Shown here in pieces: positions 1 to 7,965 of a stretch of 64,000 bases of DNA. The first letter of the stretch is position 1, and each line of letters opens with the position of its first letter. Below the pieces are notes generated by a model, which had not been told where the DNA came from, searched no databases, and saw only the letters and a program-made list of their open reading frames with translations. The translations under genes and the position numbers were made by a program. This DNA comes from Parvularcula sp. LCG005 (GTDB lineage: Bacteria; Pseudomonadota; Alphaproteobacteria; Caulobacterales; Parvularculaceae). The stretch is taken from NCBI RefSeq assembly GCF_032930845.1, contig NZ_CP136758.1, forward strand, positions 1,317,001 to 1,381,000, written 5' to 3'.

Positions 1-327
1 CGCCTGACCGAAGAACAGCTGGCGACACGCATGGATGAGCAGGATGAGGTTCTTGGACTGGCAGCCCAATACGTCAAACCGGGCGGCGCACTGGTCTATG
101 TCACCTGTTCGGTTTTTGCCGAGGAAAACGAGGACCGCATCGCTGCATTTCTCAGCCGTAACGAAGGATTTACCCTATCCGACGCCCGCGCCGCGATCAT
201 TCAGTCCGGCGGCGTGCGCGCAGACAGTGACCTTCCGCCGCTCAGCGAGGGAGGCACTTTGCGCCTTTCACCCCGTCTGACCGACACCGATGGGTTCGGA
301 ATCACGCGCCTTCAGCGGCGCTCGTGA
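1..327 (+). CDS. rsmB: RsmB/NOP-family rRNA cytosine-C5 methyltransferase, C-terminal part
   Basis: Only the last 108 residues lie in the window; the reading frame is open from base 1, so the start is upstream. The segment VYVTCSVFAEENE matches the motif VI region of RsmB/NOP2 proteins (TCS followed by EEN), which carries the catalytic cysteine that attacks C6 of the target cytosine. The downstream RLSPRLTDTDGFGITRLQR matches the family's C-terminal strand, where 'DGFF' is usual. The family makes m5C in 16S rRNA with S-adenosylmethionine. Family membership is clear; the exact target (C967) is inferred and cannot be tested without the N-terminal NusB-like domain. Confidence 0.85.
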   Translation, partial: RLTEEQLATRMDEQDEVLGLAAQYVKPGGALVYVTCSVFAEENEDRIAAFLSRNEGFTLSDARAAIIQSGGVRADSDLPPLSEGGTLRLSPRLTDTDGFGITRLQRRS

Positions 328-385
328 GATTTTCGTCTCAGGGGTTGGAATGTTCCGTTATTCGCGCTAAGGCTTGAGTCGTGGA

Positions 386-399
386 CGAACATGTGTTCG
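386..399. promoter_or_regulatory. 14-bp dyad CGAACATGTGTTCG, LexA-box-like
   Basis: The arms CGAACA and TGTTCG are perfect reverse complements around TG. The sequence fits the CGAAC-N4-GTTCG form of the LexA box known from Gram-positive bacteria. Most alphaproteobacterial LexA proteins use a direct repeat, GTTC-N7-GTTC, so assignment to LexA is uncertain. It lies about 230 bases upstream of the DUF4167 gene and 59 bases past the rsmB stop. Confidence 0.35.
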
Positions 400-410
400 C
401 CATTTGACTT

Positions 411-462
411 CCCACCGCCTAAAACTGGTTATTGGCATTTGCTGTATCAGCAATGTGGTGGG
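411..462 (+). other. Nested hairpin (possible structured leader or small RNA)
   Basis: Outer arms CCCACC (411-416) and GGTGGG (457-462) enclose an inner hairpin of TTGCTG (439-444), loop TAT, and CAGCAA (448-453). The inner stem extends to CAT/ATG with one bulged T. No T-run follows, so it is not a terminator. Expression is unproven. Confidence 0.25.
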
Positions 463-571
463 CGAGGATAAACATCCTTCGCAACGGAGTCAGTCAAGAG
501 CAATCAGCGTTATCTGAACTGTCGACAGGGGCAGTGCAGAGTGGGGTTTTCTGAACATTTTGTTTGGATTT

Positions 572-594
572 GGCATTGAGGTGAACTCAATACC
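572..594 (+). promoter_or_regulatory. Imperfect inverted repeat upstream of the DUF4167 gene
   Basis: GGCATTGAG (572-580), five-base spacer GTGAA, CTCAATACC (586-594). Eight of nine positions pair. It ends 35 bases before the ATG at 630, so it could be an operator or a 5'-UTR hairpin. Confidence 0.3.
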
Positions 595-629
595 TCCGCA
601 CGCGAGAACAGGATTATCAATTTACGCTT

Positions 630-1238
630 ATGGCGCAAAATTCGAAACGCGGGCGTCAGAACAACAGACGCCGTCAGGGTGGGAATAATCTCAACCGTTC
701 CATGGATTCCACGGGCCCAGAGGTCAAGATCCGCGGCACGGCAGCGCAGATATACGATAAATACCAGACACTTGCGCGTGACGCAGCGTCTGCGGGTGAT
801 CGTGTGCGCGCGGAGAGCCTCCTTCAGCACGCTGAGCACTATTTTCGTGTGATGCGCTCCATGCAGAGTGCGGCTGAGAAGCAGGAAGGGCGTTCTCACG
901 AGGATCGTGGGGACAATCGGTCCGATGATCGTGATGATAATCAGATCGATCAGGACGACGACAATGATGACAATGAGGCCGAGGAGGCGCCGCGTCCGGC
1001 CGCCCGTTCGCCTCGTCGCTCAGAAAAGTCTGACAAGTCCGACAAGGCTGAAAAGGCTGAGAAATCAGAAGCCGAGGCCACCTCCGCCAACGAGACTGAC
1101 GCCAGTGCCGATGATGAAGAGGGCGGACCGAAACGGCGTCCTCGTCGCCGTCGTGCGCCGCGCCGGAGCGCCGAGGCTGGTGATGACGGTTCGGAATCGT
1201 CATCAGAAAACGCTGATGAGTCGGCGCCGGCCGCTTGA
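630..1238 (+). CDS. DUF4167 domain protein
   Basis: 202 residues. The N-terminal part (about residues 1-75) is a basic, Asn/Arg-rich start followed by the conserved segment with GTAAQIYDKYQ and a helix ending in AEHYFRVM, which is the DUF4167 signature found across alphaproteobacteria. From about residue 85 onward the protein is low complexity: acidic Asp/Glu/Ser runs, Lys-Ser-Asp-Lys repeats, then an Arg cluster (KRRPRRRRAPRR) and an acidic tail. Such a charge pattern suggests a disordered nucleic-acid- or ribosome-associated protein, but function is not established. It is followed by a terminator-like hairpin, so it is probably its own transcription unit. Confidence 0.85.
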   Translation: MAQNSKRGRQNNRRRQGGNNLNRSMDSTGPEVKIRGTAAQIYDKYQTLARDAASAGDRVRAESLLQHAEHYFRVMRSMQSAAEKQEGRSHEDRGDNRSDDRDDNQIDQDDDNDDNEAEEAPRPAARSPRRSEKSDKSDKAEKAEKSEAEATSANETDASADDEEGGPKRRPRRRRAPRRSAEAGDDGSESSSENADESAPAA

Positions 1239-1251
1239 CCGACTGCGGTGT

Positions 1252-1272
1252 GAAGGCCTGTTTCGGGCCTTC
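1252..1272 (+). terminator. Hairpin terminator after the DUF4167 gene
   Basis: GAAGGCC (1252-1258), loop TGTTTCG, GGCCTTC (1266-1272), followed by TCTTC. A perfect 7-bp stem with a short pyrimidine tail lies 13 bases after the stop codon. It is a moderately strong intrinsic terminator separating this gene from queA. Confidence 0.55.
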
Positions 1273-1325
1273 TCTTCAAATGCTGGATGTTGACCGCGGC
1301 CGACGGTCATTCCAGGGACGCTTCC

Positions 1326-2396
1326 ATGTCGCCCGACGATTTCGACTTTGTTCTTCCTGAAGAGCTCATTGCGCTTGAGCCGGCCCAGCCGCGCGACAGC
1401 TCGCGTCTGCTGCATGTTCGGCCCGATGGTCTAGGCCATCACACATTCCGTGAACTGCCGACCCTCCTTCGGCCCGGCGATGTCCTTGTCATTAACGATA
1501 CCAAGGTTTTTCCCGCCGCCTTGACCGCCATCCGTCCCGCGCGCGCGGAGGGCGGCGGCGGTGATGTTCAGGTGGACGTCAATCTCCTGCATCCGGTTTC
1601 GGAGGAGGAAAAGGTGGTTGTCTGGCGCGCCTTTGCCCGACCCGCAAAACGCCTGCGCGAGGGCGATATCTTGCACTTCGGCGATAGGTTCAGTGGCGAG
1701 ATTGTCGCCCGTCGGGCGGGCGAGATCGATCTTCGCGTTTCCCTTTCTGCTGATCAGTTCATGCGCGGACTGCATGACGTCGGGCAAATGCCGTTGCCGC
1801 CCTATATTGCGCGCAAGCGGGGCACGCGGCCGGAGGATCGGGAAAATTATCAGACCATCTTTGCACGGCTTGAAGGTTCTGTTGCTGCGCCGACCGCGGG
1901 CCTGCATTTTACCGACCAGACTTTTGCCGATCTCGAGGCCCGGGGAATCAGCGTTGAGCGGGTGACACTGCATGTAGGGGCTGGCACGTTTCTGCCGGTG
2001 ACCGCTGACACGATCGAAGACCATCAGATGCACGCGGAATGGGGTGAGGTCACGGAAGAGACAGCGCAACGCCTCAACACAGCGATGGCGGAAGGCCGCC
2101 GCATTGTCAGTGTCGGGACAACATCAACACGCCTTCTTGAATCAGCGGCCGTGTCCAAGGGTGTTCTTGCCCCTTTCCGGGGAGAGACATCAATTTTCAT
2201 CACGCCTGGATATGAGTTTAAAATCATCGGCGCGTTGATCACAAATTTTCACCTGCCCAAATCAACCTTGCTGATGCTAATCAGCGCCTTCGCCGGGTCA
2301 TCCACCATCAAGGCGGCCTATGACGCCGCCGTCGCCCGTCAGTACCGGTTCTATTCCTATGGCGACGCCTGCCTGATTGAGAAATCCTATGACTGA
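1326..2396 (+). CDS. queA: S-adenosylmethionine:tRNA ribosyltransferase-isomerase QueA
   Basis: 356 residues. It transfers and isomerises the ribosyl moiety of SAM onto preQ1 at tRNA position 34, giving epoxyqueuosine. The start at 1326 gives the family N-terminus [25 protein letters not shown]; the frame stays open upstream to 1287 but the extra 13 residues are not family-like. Typical segments are [14 protein letters not shown], the PTAGLHFT motif, [11 protein letters not shown], and the C-terminal [17 protein letters not shown]. It overlaps tgt by 8 bases, so the two queuosine genes are translationally coupled. Confidence 0.97.
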   Translation: MSPDDFDFVLPEELIALEPAQPRDSSRLLHVRPDGLGHHTFRELPTLLRPGDVLVINDTKVFPAALTAIRPARAEGGGGDVQVDVNLLHPVSEEEKVVVWRAFARPAKRLREGDILHFGDRFSGEIVARRAGEIDLRVSLSADQFMRGLHDVGQMPLPPYIARKRGTRPEDRENYQTIFARLEGSVAAPTAGLHFTDQTFADLEARGISVERVTLHVGAGTFLPVTADTIEDHQMHAEWGEVTEETAQRLNTAMAEGRRIVSVGTTSTRLLESAAVSKGVLAPFRGETSIFITPGYEFKIIGALITNFHLPKSTLLMLISAFAGSSTIKAAYDAAVARQYRFYSYGDACLIEKSYD

Positions 2397-3504
2397 GTTT
2401 TCGTTTGATCTCTTGAGTACCGACGGACAGGCGCGCCGTGGTGAAATCACGACACCGCGCGGCAAAATCCAGACACCGGCTTTCATGCCGGTTGGTACGG
2501 CCGGGACCGTCAAGGCGATGCAGACCCGCGATGTGAAATCGACGGGCGCTGAAATCATTCTGGGGAATACCTATCACCTCATGCTGCGCCCAACGGCCGA
2601 GCGTGTGGCAAAGTTTGGTGGCCTTCACCGCTTCATGCAGTGGGATGGCCCCATCCTGACCGATAGTGGCGGGTTCCAGGTCATGTCGCTGGCCAAACTC
2701 CGCAAGCTGACCGATGAGGGCGTGTCGTTCCAGAGCCATATCGATGGCTCGCGTCATATGCTAACGCCTGAGCGTTCGATCGAGATCCAATGCCTTCTGG
2801 GGTCGGATATTCAGATGCAGCTCGATGAATGTCCCCCTTATCCGATTACGCAGGAGGCCTCACTGACTAGCCTCGAACTGTCGGTCCGGTGGGCAAAACG
2901 CTCCAAGCTGGCGTTTGAACGTCTGTCCGAGCCCGGGCAGGCGCTGTTCGGTATTGTTCAGGGGTCGGTTTTCGAAGACCAGCGCAAGCGGTCGGCAGAG
3001 GCGCTGCAGGAAATTGGCTTTCCCGGCTATTCCATCGGCGGGCTGGCCGTGGGTGAGGGGCAGGAACAGATGTTCCGTGTGCTTGATTTCACGACGCCGT
3101 TCCTGCCGACAGACAAGCCGCGCTACCTCATGGGGGTGGGCAAGCCGCTTGACCTTGTGGGGGCGGTTGAACGCGGCGTGGATATGTTCGATTGCGTCAT
3201 GCCAACACGGTCTGGCCGTCACGGGCAGGCATTCACCTGGGACGGGGCGATCAATATCAAGAACGCGACTTTTGTCGATGATGAGTCGCCCCTCGATGCA
3301 GGTAGCGACTGCCCCGCTTCCCGCGACTATTCAAAAGCCTATCTCAATCATCTGTTCCGAGCCGGTGAATATCTCGCGGCGACCCTGCTCAGCTGGCACA
3401 ATCTGGCTTTCTATCAGGAGCTCATGGCCCGCATGCGGACGGCCATTGCCGAAGGGCGCTTTGAAACCTTCGCTGCGGAATTCCGCGCGCGTTATCAGGG
3501 TTAG
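2389..3504 (+). CDS. tgt: tRNA-guanine transglycosylase (Tgt)
   Basis: 371 residues. It exchanges G34 for preQ1 in tRNAs with GUN anticodons, the step before QueA. The chosen ATG at 2389 sits inside the end of queA; an ATG four codons earlier is also in frame. Visible motifs are the [10 protein letters not shown] active-site loop with the catalytic-base Asp, the base-recognition segment [13 protein letters not shown], and the catalytic region [17 protein letters not shown] with the nucleophilic Asp. The usual C-terminal zinc site CxCxxC...H is altered: the segment reads [20 protein letters not shown], where the bacterial family usually has C-x-C-x-x-C. Only one Cys is visible there, so zinc binding may be lost or changed. 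Confidence 0.96.
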   Translation: MTEFSFDLLSTDGQARRGEITTPRGKIQTPAFMPVGTAGTVKAMQTRDVKSTGAEIILGNTYHLMLRPTAERVAKFGGLHRFMQWDGPILTDSGGFQVMSLAKLRKLTDEGVSFQSHIDGSRHMLTPERSIEIQCLLGSDIQMQLDECPPYPITQEASLTSLELSVRWAKRSKLAFERLSEPGQALFGIVQGSVFEDQRKRSAEALQEIGFPGYSIGGLAVGEGQEQMFRVLDFTTPFLPTDKPRYLMGVGKPLDLVGAVERGVDMFDCVMPTRSGRHGQAFTWDGAINIKNATFVDDESPLDAGSDCPASRDYSKAYLNHLFRAGEYLAATLLSWHNLAFYQELMARMRTAIAEGRFETFAAEFRARYQG

Positions 3505-4022
3505 GCCTCTTTCGTTTCCGCAGAGCCTGCCGTTACCGACGCACCGGGACGATGCCGACCCTGCAGCGTCCGCAGCTGGTCCTTCAGTTTGTGCGGATCC
3601 ATCGCCCACACGAAACCAAAGCTGACCGCCCCTTCCTTGGTCTGGACGGCGTGGTGGATCTTGTGGGCCTGCACGACGCGCTTGAAATAGCCCTTTTTCG
3701 GCACCCATTTCCACGGATAGCGCTGGTGCACGAGGCCGTCGTGAATGACCGTGTAGATGATGCCGTAAAGCAGTATCCCTAGCGCGATGTAGAAAAGCGG
3801 TGCCCAGACAAACGTACCGATGCCGAACAGGACAATCGACAAGACACTGAACACCACGGCGTAGTAGTCGTTCTTCTCGAGCAGATTGTTATGTGGCTCA
3901 TGGTGGTCCTTGTGCCAGTCCCAGCCCCAGCCATGCATGATATATTTATGCGCCCACCATGCGGTGAACTCCATCGCTGCGGTTGTGCCGAACACCAGAA
4001 GGATTTTGATGAAGAGGCTCAC
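3501..4022 (-). CDS. crtZ: Beta-carotene 3-hydroxylase CrtZ
   Basis: 173 residues from a GTG start that overlaps the crtB stop (GTGA). It is a membrane di-iron hydroxylase that converts beta-carotene to cryptoxanthin and zeaxanthin. The histidine clusters are present: HKYIMH at residues 25-30, HKDHH at 37-41, then HDGLVH and HKIHH further on, separated by hydrophobic segments. An upstream in-frame ATG would add 28 unlike residues. The stop overlaps the tgt stop from the opposite strand. It is the last gene of crtY-I-B-Z. Confidence 0.95.
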   Translation of the reverse strand: MSLFIKILLVFGTTAAMEFTAWWAHKYIMHGWGWDWHKDHHEPHNNLLEKNDYYAVVFSVLSIVLFGIGTFVWAPLFYIALGILLYGIIYTVIHDGLVHQRYPWKWVPKKGYFKRVVQAHKIHHAVQTKEGAVSFGFVWAMDPHKLKDQLRTLQGRHRPGASVTAGSAETKEA

Positions 4023-4987
4023 GTGACAGGCCTCGTCCACAGAAGGGCAGGGCGCGGCGGCAGCTTGCGGAAGAACTGCGATTTTGACGTGGCGCCCTGA
4101 AGGCATCCAAGGCCTGCCAGCGCGAGCTTGCGCCGCCGTGAGGTGCGGGCGCGCTCGTCCCAGGCGGCGGTCCCGTTCTTGCGGACAACCCGGCCGATAT
4201 CGCGATAGACCCCGCGCGCTGCGGCGACCGCAAACCCTGCACGGATGGGCAGACGCCGAACGCCCGGACCGGACGACCGGTAATACCTGTCCGCTTCATC
4301 AAGCAGACGCAGCGCCACCGTCCAGACGGCTTCGCGATTGTCTGTGTCCAGAACAGCCTCTGGGGTTGGCTCAACACCCGCTTCGCGCAACCAGTCGGCA
4401 GGCAGATAAACCCGGCCGATGCGGGCATCATCGATGATGTCGCGGCAGATATTGGTGAGCTGGAACGCAATGCCAAGGTCCGAGGCACGATCGAGCGTGT
4501 CCTGATCATCCGGGGCGACGCCCATGATGATCGCCATCATGACACCCACGACACCGGCCACGTGGTAGCCGTACTCAAGAGTGTCCGCGAGGGTTTCATA
4601 AGACCTGTCCGCCACATCCATTTCAAAGCCGTGCAGAAGTTCGAGCGCGTGCTTTTCGGGCATGCCGGTATCTTCAGTGACCGTCTGAAGCGCGAGAAAA
4701 GCGGGTTCGATGACCGTTCCGCCGGTCATGGCGCGGTGGGTCTGCTCACGCAGATAGGCCAAATCGCTGGCGCTCGGGACATGGGGCTGACCATCCGGTG
4801 TCGGTGTGCTGAACCCCAGATTCTGACCATCGACCACGTCATCGCAGTAGCGGCACCATGCATAGAGCATATGCGCATGACGTTTCATGCGCGGCCGAAA
4901 CAGAAGCGACGCGAGCGCGAAGCTTTTCGATCCTTTCGAAATGGCCTCGCTAGCCTTGGCCGCGACAATGTCCTGGTCGATCGCCAT
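4019..4987 (-). CDS. crtB: Phytoene synthase CrtB
   Basis: 322 residues. It condenses two GGPP molecules to phytoene, the entry step of C40 carotenoid synthesis. The first aspartate-rich motif is in YAWCRYCDDVVDG. The second phytoene-synthase signature reads LGIAFQLTNICRDIIDDARI followed by GRVYLP. YGYHVAGVVG is also typical. It starts 15 bases after the crtI stop, with a ribosome-binding site AAAGAGGAAA in the gap, and its stop overlaps the crtZ start. The C-terminal 30 residues are basic and rich in Pro, unlike the conserved core. Confidence 0.96.
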   Translation of the reverse strand: MAIDQDIVAAKASEAISKGSKSFALASLLFRPRMKRHAHMLYAWCRYCDDVVDGQNLGFSTPTPDGQPHVPSASDLAYLREQTHRAMTGGTVIEPAFLALQTVTEDTGMPEKHALELLHGFEMDVADRSYETLADTLEYGYHVAGVVGVMMAIIMGVAPDDQDTLDRASDLGIAFQLTNICRDIIDDARIGRVYLPADWLREAGVEPTPEAVLDTDNREAVWTVALRLLDEADRYYRSSGPGVRRLPIRAGFAVAAARGVYRDIGRVVRKNGTAAWDERARTSRRRKLALAGLGCLQGATSKSQFFRKLPPRPALLWTRPVT

Positions 4988-5002
4988 CGGTTTCCTCTTT
5001 CC

Positions 5003-6520
5003 CTAGACCGCTTTTTCGGTTGCCGGAGACGCAAGCCCGAAATCGTCAATCATCAGACCGGCTGTGGCCTTGGCTGACCCTACCACACCCGGAATGCCCG
5101 CGCCGGGATGGGTCCCGGCCCCGACAAAATACAGGTTTTCAATCTCGTCGTCACGATTGTGCAGCCGGAAATAGGCGGACTGGGTCAGGATGGGTTCAAT
5201 GCTGAACGCTGAGCCCACATGAGCATTCAGTTTTGTTTCGAAATCGGCGGGCGTGAAAATGTGGCTGGTGACCAGATTTTCCTTCAGGCCGGGCAGATAC
5301 CGCGCATCGAGATAGTCAAAGATCTTGTCGCGATATTCTAGCCCCGTGACCGACCAGTCGATCTTGGCCTTGTCGAGATTGGGGACGGGCGACAGGGCAT
5401 AGAACCCGTCGCAGCCCTCAGGCGCCAGGGCCGGGTCGGTTGCGGTTGGGCGGTGCAGATAGAGCGAGAAATCATCCGGCAGAGTAGGGCCGTTGAAGAT
5501 CTCCTTGATCAGCTCACGATAGCGCGGGCCGAACAGGATGGAATGGTGAGCGATTTCCGGAAACTGCTTCTTCACCCCGAAATAGGTCACGAACAGGGAG
5601 TTTGAATACCGCTTGGACTTAAGCGATTTCGTCATGCTCTTGCCGCGTGGGGTCCGACCCAGCAGCTTCTCATAGGTGTGGACGATGTCCGCATTCGACG
5701 CGATCGTGTCAAAGGACGCGGTATAGCCCGAACGCGTCTTGATCGTCCGTACGCGGTCAGCGGCCATGCCGATCTCTGTCACCGGATCATCAAGGATGAT
5801 CGTGCCGCCCAGATCACTGAACAATCGGCCCATCGCCTGGATCAGTGCGCCTGTGCCACCGCGGGGAAACCACACGCCCCATTTGCGCTCAAGCGCGTGG
5901 ATCAGGGCATAGATGGAGGAGGTCTTGTGCGGGTCGCCACCGACCAGCAGGGTGTGGAAGCTGAACGCCTGGCGCAGCTGCTCGTCCTCAATGAAATCTG
6001 CAACCCGTCCGTAGACGGATCGGAAGGCCTGCAGTGTCGCCAGTTGCGGTGCCGCCCGGACCATGGACCAGAAATTCAGGAACGGGACAGCGCCGAGCTT
6101 CAGATAGCCTTCTTCGAACACGGCCTCGGAATATTTGTAGAAGCGTCTGTACCCTTCAACGTCTTTTGGGTTTTTCGCCCGGATCTGTTCCTCGAGCCGT
6201 TCAGATTCCTTGTTGTAGTCAAAGGTGTAGCCATCTTCCCAGTGCAGACGATAAAGCGGGTCGACTTCGATCAACTCCACATAATCTTCGAGCTTGCGCC
6301 CGGCATCGGCAAACAGCTCCTGCAGCGCGGACGGATCTGTGACGACCGTGGGCCCGGCATCGAAGGTGAACCCGTCCATCTCGTAGACGTAGGCTCTGCC
6401 CCCGAGTTTGTCGCGTCCCTCGATCAGGGTCGTGTCAAAGCCTGCGGTCTGCAGCCGGCAGGCCAGCGCCAACCCACCAAAGCCGCCACCAATCACCGCT
6501 GCCTTAGGGGCAATACTCAT
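5003..6520 (-). CDS. crtI: Phytoene desaturase CrtI
   Basis: 505 residues. An FAD-dependent desaturase that introduces four double bonds to turn phytoene into lycopene. The N-terminal dinucleotide-binding motif is AAVIGGGFGGLALACRLQ, followed by LIEGRDKLGGRAY and the family's DAGPTVVTDP. The C-terminal bacterial-type phytoene dehydrogenase signature appears as NLYFVGAGTHPGAGIPGVVG. Length is as expected for CrtI. The ATG overlaps the crtY stop (ATGA), so the pair is coupled. Confidence 0.97.
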   Translation of the reverse strand: MSIAPKAAVIGGGFGGLALACRLQTAGFDTTLIEGRDKLGGRAYVYEMDGFTFDAGPTVVTDPSALQELFADAGRKLEDYVELIEVDPLYRLHWEDGYTFDYNKESERLEEQIRAKNPKDVEGYRRFYKYSEAVFEEGYLKLGAVPFLNFWSMVRAAPQLATLQAFRSVYGRVADFIEDEQLRQAFSFHTLLVGGDPHKTSSIYALIHALERKWGVWFPRGGTGALIQAMGRLFSDLGGTIILDDPVTEIGMAADRVRTIKTRSGYTASFDTIASNADIVHTYEKLLGRTPRGKSMTKSLKSKRYSNSLFVTYFGVKKQFPEIAHHSILFGPRYRELIKEIFNGPTLPDDFSLYLHRPTATDPALAPEGCDGFYALSPVPNLDKAKIDWSVTGLEYRDKIFDYLDARYLPGLKENLVTSHIFTPADFETKLNAHVGSAFSIEPILTQSAYFRLHNRDDEIENLYFVGAGTHPGAGIPGVVGSAKATAGLMIDDFGLASPATEKAV

Positions 6521-7719
6521 CCAAGCTGTCCTTCTTCAATCTGATCCCCGCGGCCGGTCGCTGCGAGGTGCCTGATGGCGCGGGAAATAGGCACCGGCGG
6601 TTTGCCGGCCAGTATGCGTATTTGATCCTGCCACGTATTTCGCCCTGCATAGAACCGGGAAATAAGGGGTTGGGGCAAGCCATAGAAGCGTTGCAGGACA
6701 ATATACCGCTCCTGCGGCCGGGCCGCCCGGAACAGCATCCTGTTCAGCATTCTATAAAACCGATGGGTCTGCCATTGGCGCTGGGCGTAGTGCCTGATCA
6801 TTTCGCTCGCCGCGGCGGTCATGCGCGGAGATGACGCAGCAATGAGATCGGCCAGCCGCACGGCATCCGGCACTGAATAGCCTGTCACCGGATGAAAAAG
6901 TCCGGCCCGCAATCCCAGCGGCGCCGGCCCGCCCTCGAAGGCCGACCAGTAGGCGTTGATATCACCGTCCAGAACAATCGGCAGGATGCCGCGCTCTTCT
7001 CGAGCGATCTCCTCCACCGTCCAGCCTCGTGCAGCCGCATAGCGAAAGATTTCTTCCTTCAGTGTCGCCGTCGGGAGGTCCGCACCATCTGCGTAATAGG
7101 TATCTTCGATGATTGCACTGCGGGCCGTCAGCGGCAGCACGTAGACGAAGCGATAGCCGTCCGTCTGCGGCACAGTGGCGTCCATGATCGTGGGAATGGT
7201 TTCGCCGTGTGGACTGCTGAAGGAGAGCTCAAGACCGAGAAATTTCTGGAAAGCGAGGGCCATATGCGGCGAGGGGATCGGGCCGCGTGCATCAAAGACC
7301 AGGGGAGCGTTGAATGTTTCCTCGCCACGACCCGTCCGAATGGTCGCCGCTTCAGCTGTCAGATCGCTCACATTGGCGCGGGTGCGAATCGTCAGCGTCG
7401 GCAGGCGCTCGGTCAGTATCTGGGCGAAATGCTCGGAGGTGATGGACCGATAGCCGACGGCAATCTCTCTTTGGCGGGCGGGAAACGCGACCTTCTGGGC
7501 CGGCCAGGAATAGCTGACGAATGGCTCGATCCATGACAGCTCATCGGCGGTCAGATCAGTCTCATGAAAGGACCATGTGTGATTGCCGCCAAGGGCGGCG
7601 TCGCGCTCAAGAAGAAGAATGCGCAAATCGGGCTGCGCCTTCAGCAGGCGATAGGCGGTCAGGCCGCCGGACAGGCCACCACCGGCAATGATGACATCAA
7701 AAGTCGGTGCGGCATTCAT
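6517..7719 (-). CDS. crtY: Lycopene beta-cyclase CrtY
   Basis: 400 residues. It cyclises both ends of lycopene to give beta-carotene. The N-terminus FDVIIAGGGLSGGLTAYRLL is the FAD/NAD-binding glycine-rich motif of the CrtY family, followed by LLLERDAALGGNHTWSFHE, also typical (GGNHTWSFH). Later ARGPIPSPHMALAFQKFLG matches the family's conserved central part. It is the first gene of the minus-strand crt operon; the region upstream (7720-7965) is shared with the divergent NDUFA12 gene. Confidence 0.95.
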   Translation of the reverse strand: MNAAPTFDVIIAGGGLSGGLTAYRLLKAQPDLRILLLERDAALGGNHTWSFHETDLTADELSWIEPFVSYSWPAQKVAFPARQREIAVGYRSITSEHFAQILTERLPTLTIRTRANVSDLTAEAATIRTGRGEETFNAPLVFDARGPIPSPHMALAFQKFLGLELSFSSPHGETIPTIMDATVPQTDGYRFVYVLPLTARSAIIEDTYYADGADLPTATLKEEIFRYAAARGWTVEEIAREERGILPIVLDGDINAYWSAFEGGPAPLGLRAGLFHPVTGYSVPDAVRLADLIAASSPRMTAAASEMIRHYAQRQWQTHRFYRMLNRMLFRAARPQERYIVLQRFYGLPQPLISRFYAGRNTWQDQIRILAGKPPVPISRAIRHLAATGRGDQIEEGQLG

Positions 7720-7776
7720 GAAAACGGATGTGCCGGTTTTCGATCATCCCGTCCAGTCGGTGACAATGCCGCAGAG

Positions 7777-7807
7777 AAAAGGCCCCGGCGTGCGACCGGG
7801 GCCTTTT
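7777..7807 (-). terminator. Strong GC hairpin with T-tail upstream of crtY
   Basis: Stem arms AAAAGGCCCCGG and CCGGGGCCTTTT (12 bp) flank a 7-base loop. On the minus strand it ends in TTTTCTCT, a good intrinsic terminator. It lies 57 bases upstream of the crtY start, with no protein gene before it on that strand. It could therefore end a small RNA encoded at about 7808-7960 or act as an attenuator for the crt operon. On the plus strand nothing upstream needs terminating. Confidence 0.7.
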
Positions 7808-7925
7808 GTGCAAGAATGTTAGTGATCAAACGGTAGAAGTACTCTCCCGTCCATCTGCAAAGGTCAGGCCAGTCGTCCGGCAAATCGCGTGGCCTATTGA
7901 GACCTAGACAGGCGGACCGCACAGG
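7808..7925 (-). ncRNA. Candidate rod-shaped small RNA or leader upstream of crtY
   Basis: On the minus strand, just before the terminator at 7777-7807, the segment folds into a long rod. Consecutive nested arms are GTCC/GGAC, TCT/AGA, AGGTC/GACCT and AGGCCA/TGGCCT with small internal loops. A second hairpin follows, with arms ACGG/CCGT and AGA/TCT. Rod plus terminator resembles 6S-type or leader RNAs. It lacks the GGAAGGAAGCAGC signature of SRP RNA and I match it to no riboswitch. It must share space with the promoter of the divergent NDUFA12 gene. The boundaries are approximate. Confidence 0.3.
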
Positions 7926-7965
7926 GCGATAAGCGCCTTCAGAACGACAGGTTTCAGGATCAGGC

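Larger units (their letters stand above)
328..629. other. Intergenic region with several dyads, no gene seen
   Basis: About 300 bases without a credible ORF. It holds a 6-2-6 palindrome CGAACA-TG-TGTTCG at 386-399, a nested hairpin at 411-462, and an imperfect 9-bp inverted repeat at 572-594 about 35 bases before the next start codon. It is likely the promoter and leader region of the DUF4167 gene. I see no tRNA and no clear -35/-10 pair. Confidence 0.5.

Noticed and set aside
724-1203. Minus-strand open frame opposite the DUF4167 gene
   Set aside because: Arises from the low-complexity repeats of the real gene; no family features.
7808-7925. SRP (4.5S) RNA gene upstream of crtY
   Set aside because: The fold is rod-like but the essential GGAAGGAAGCAGC-type loop is missing.
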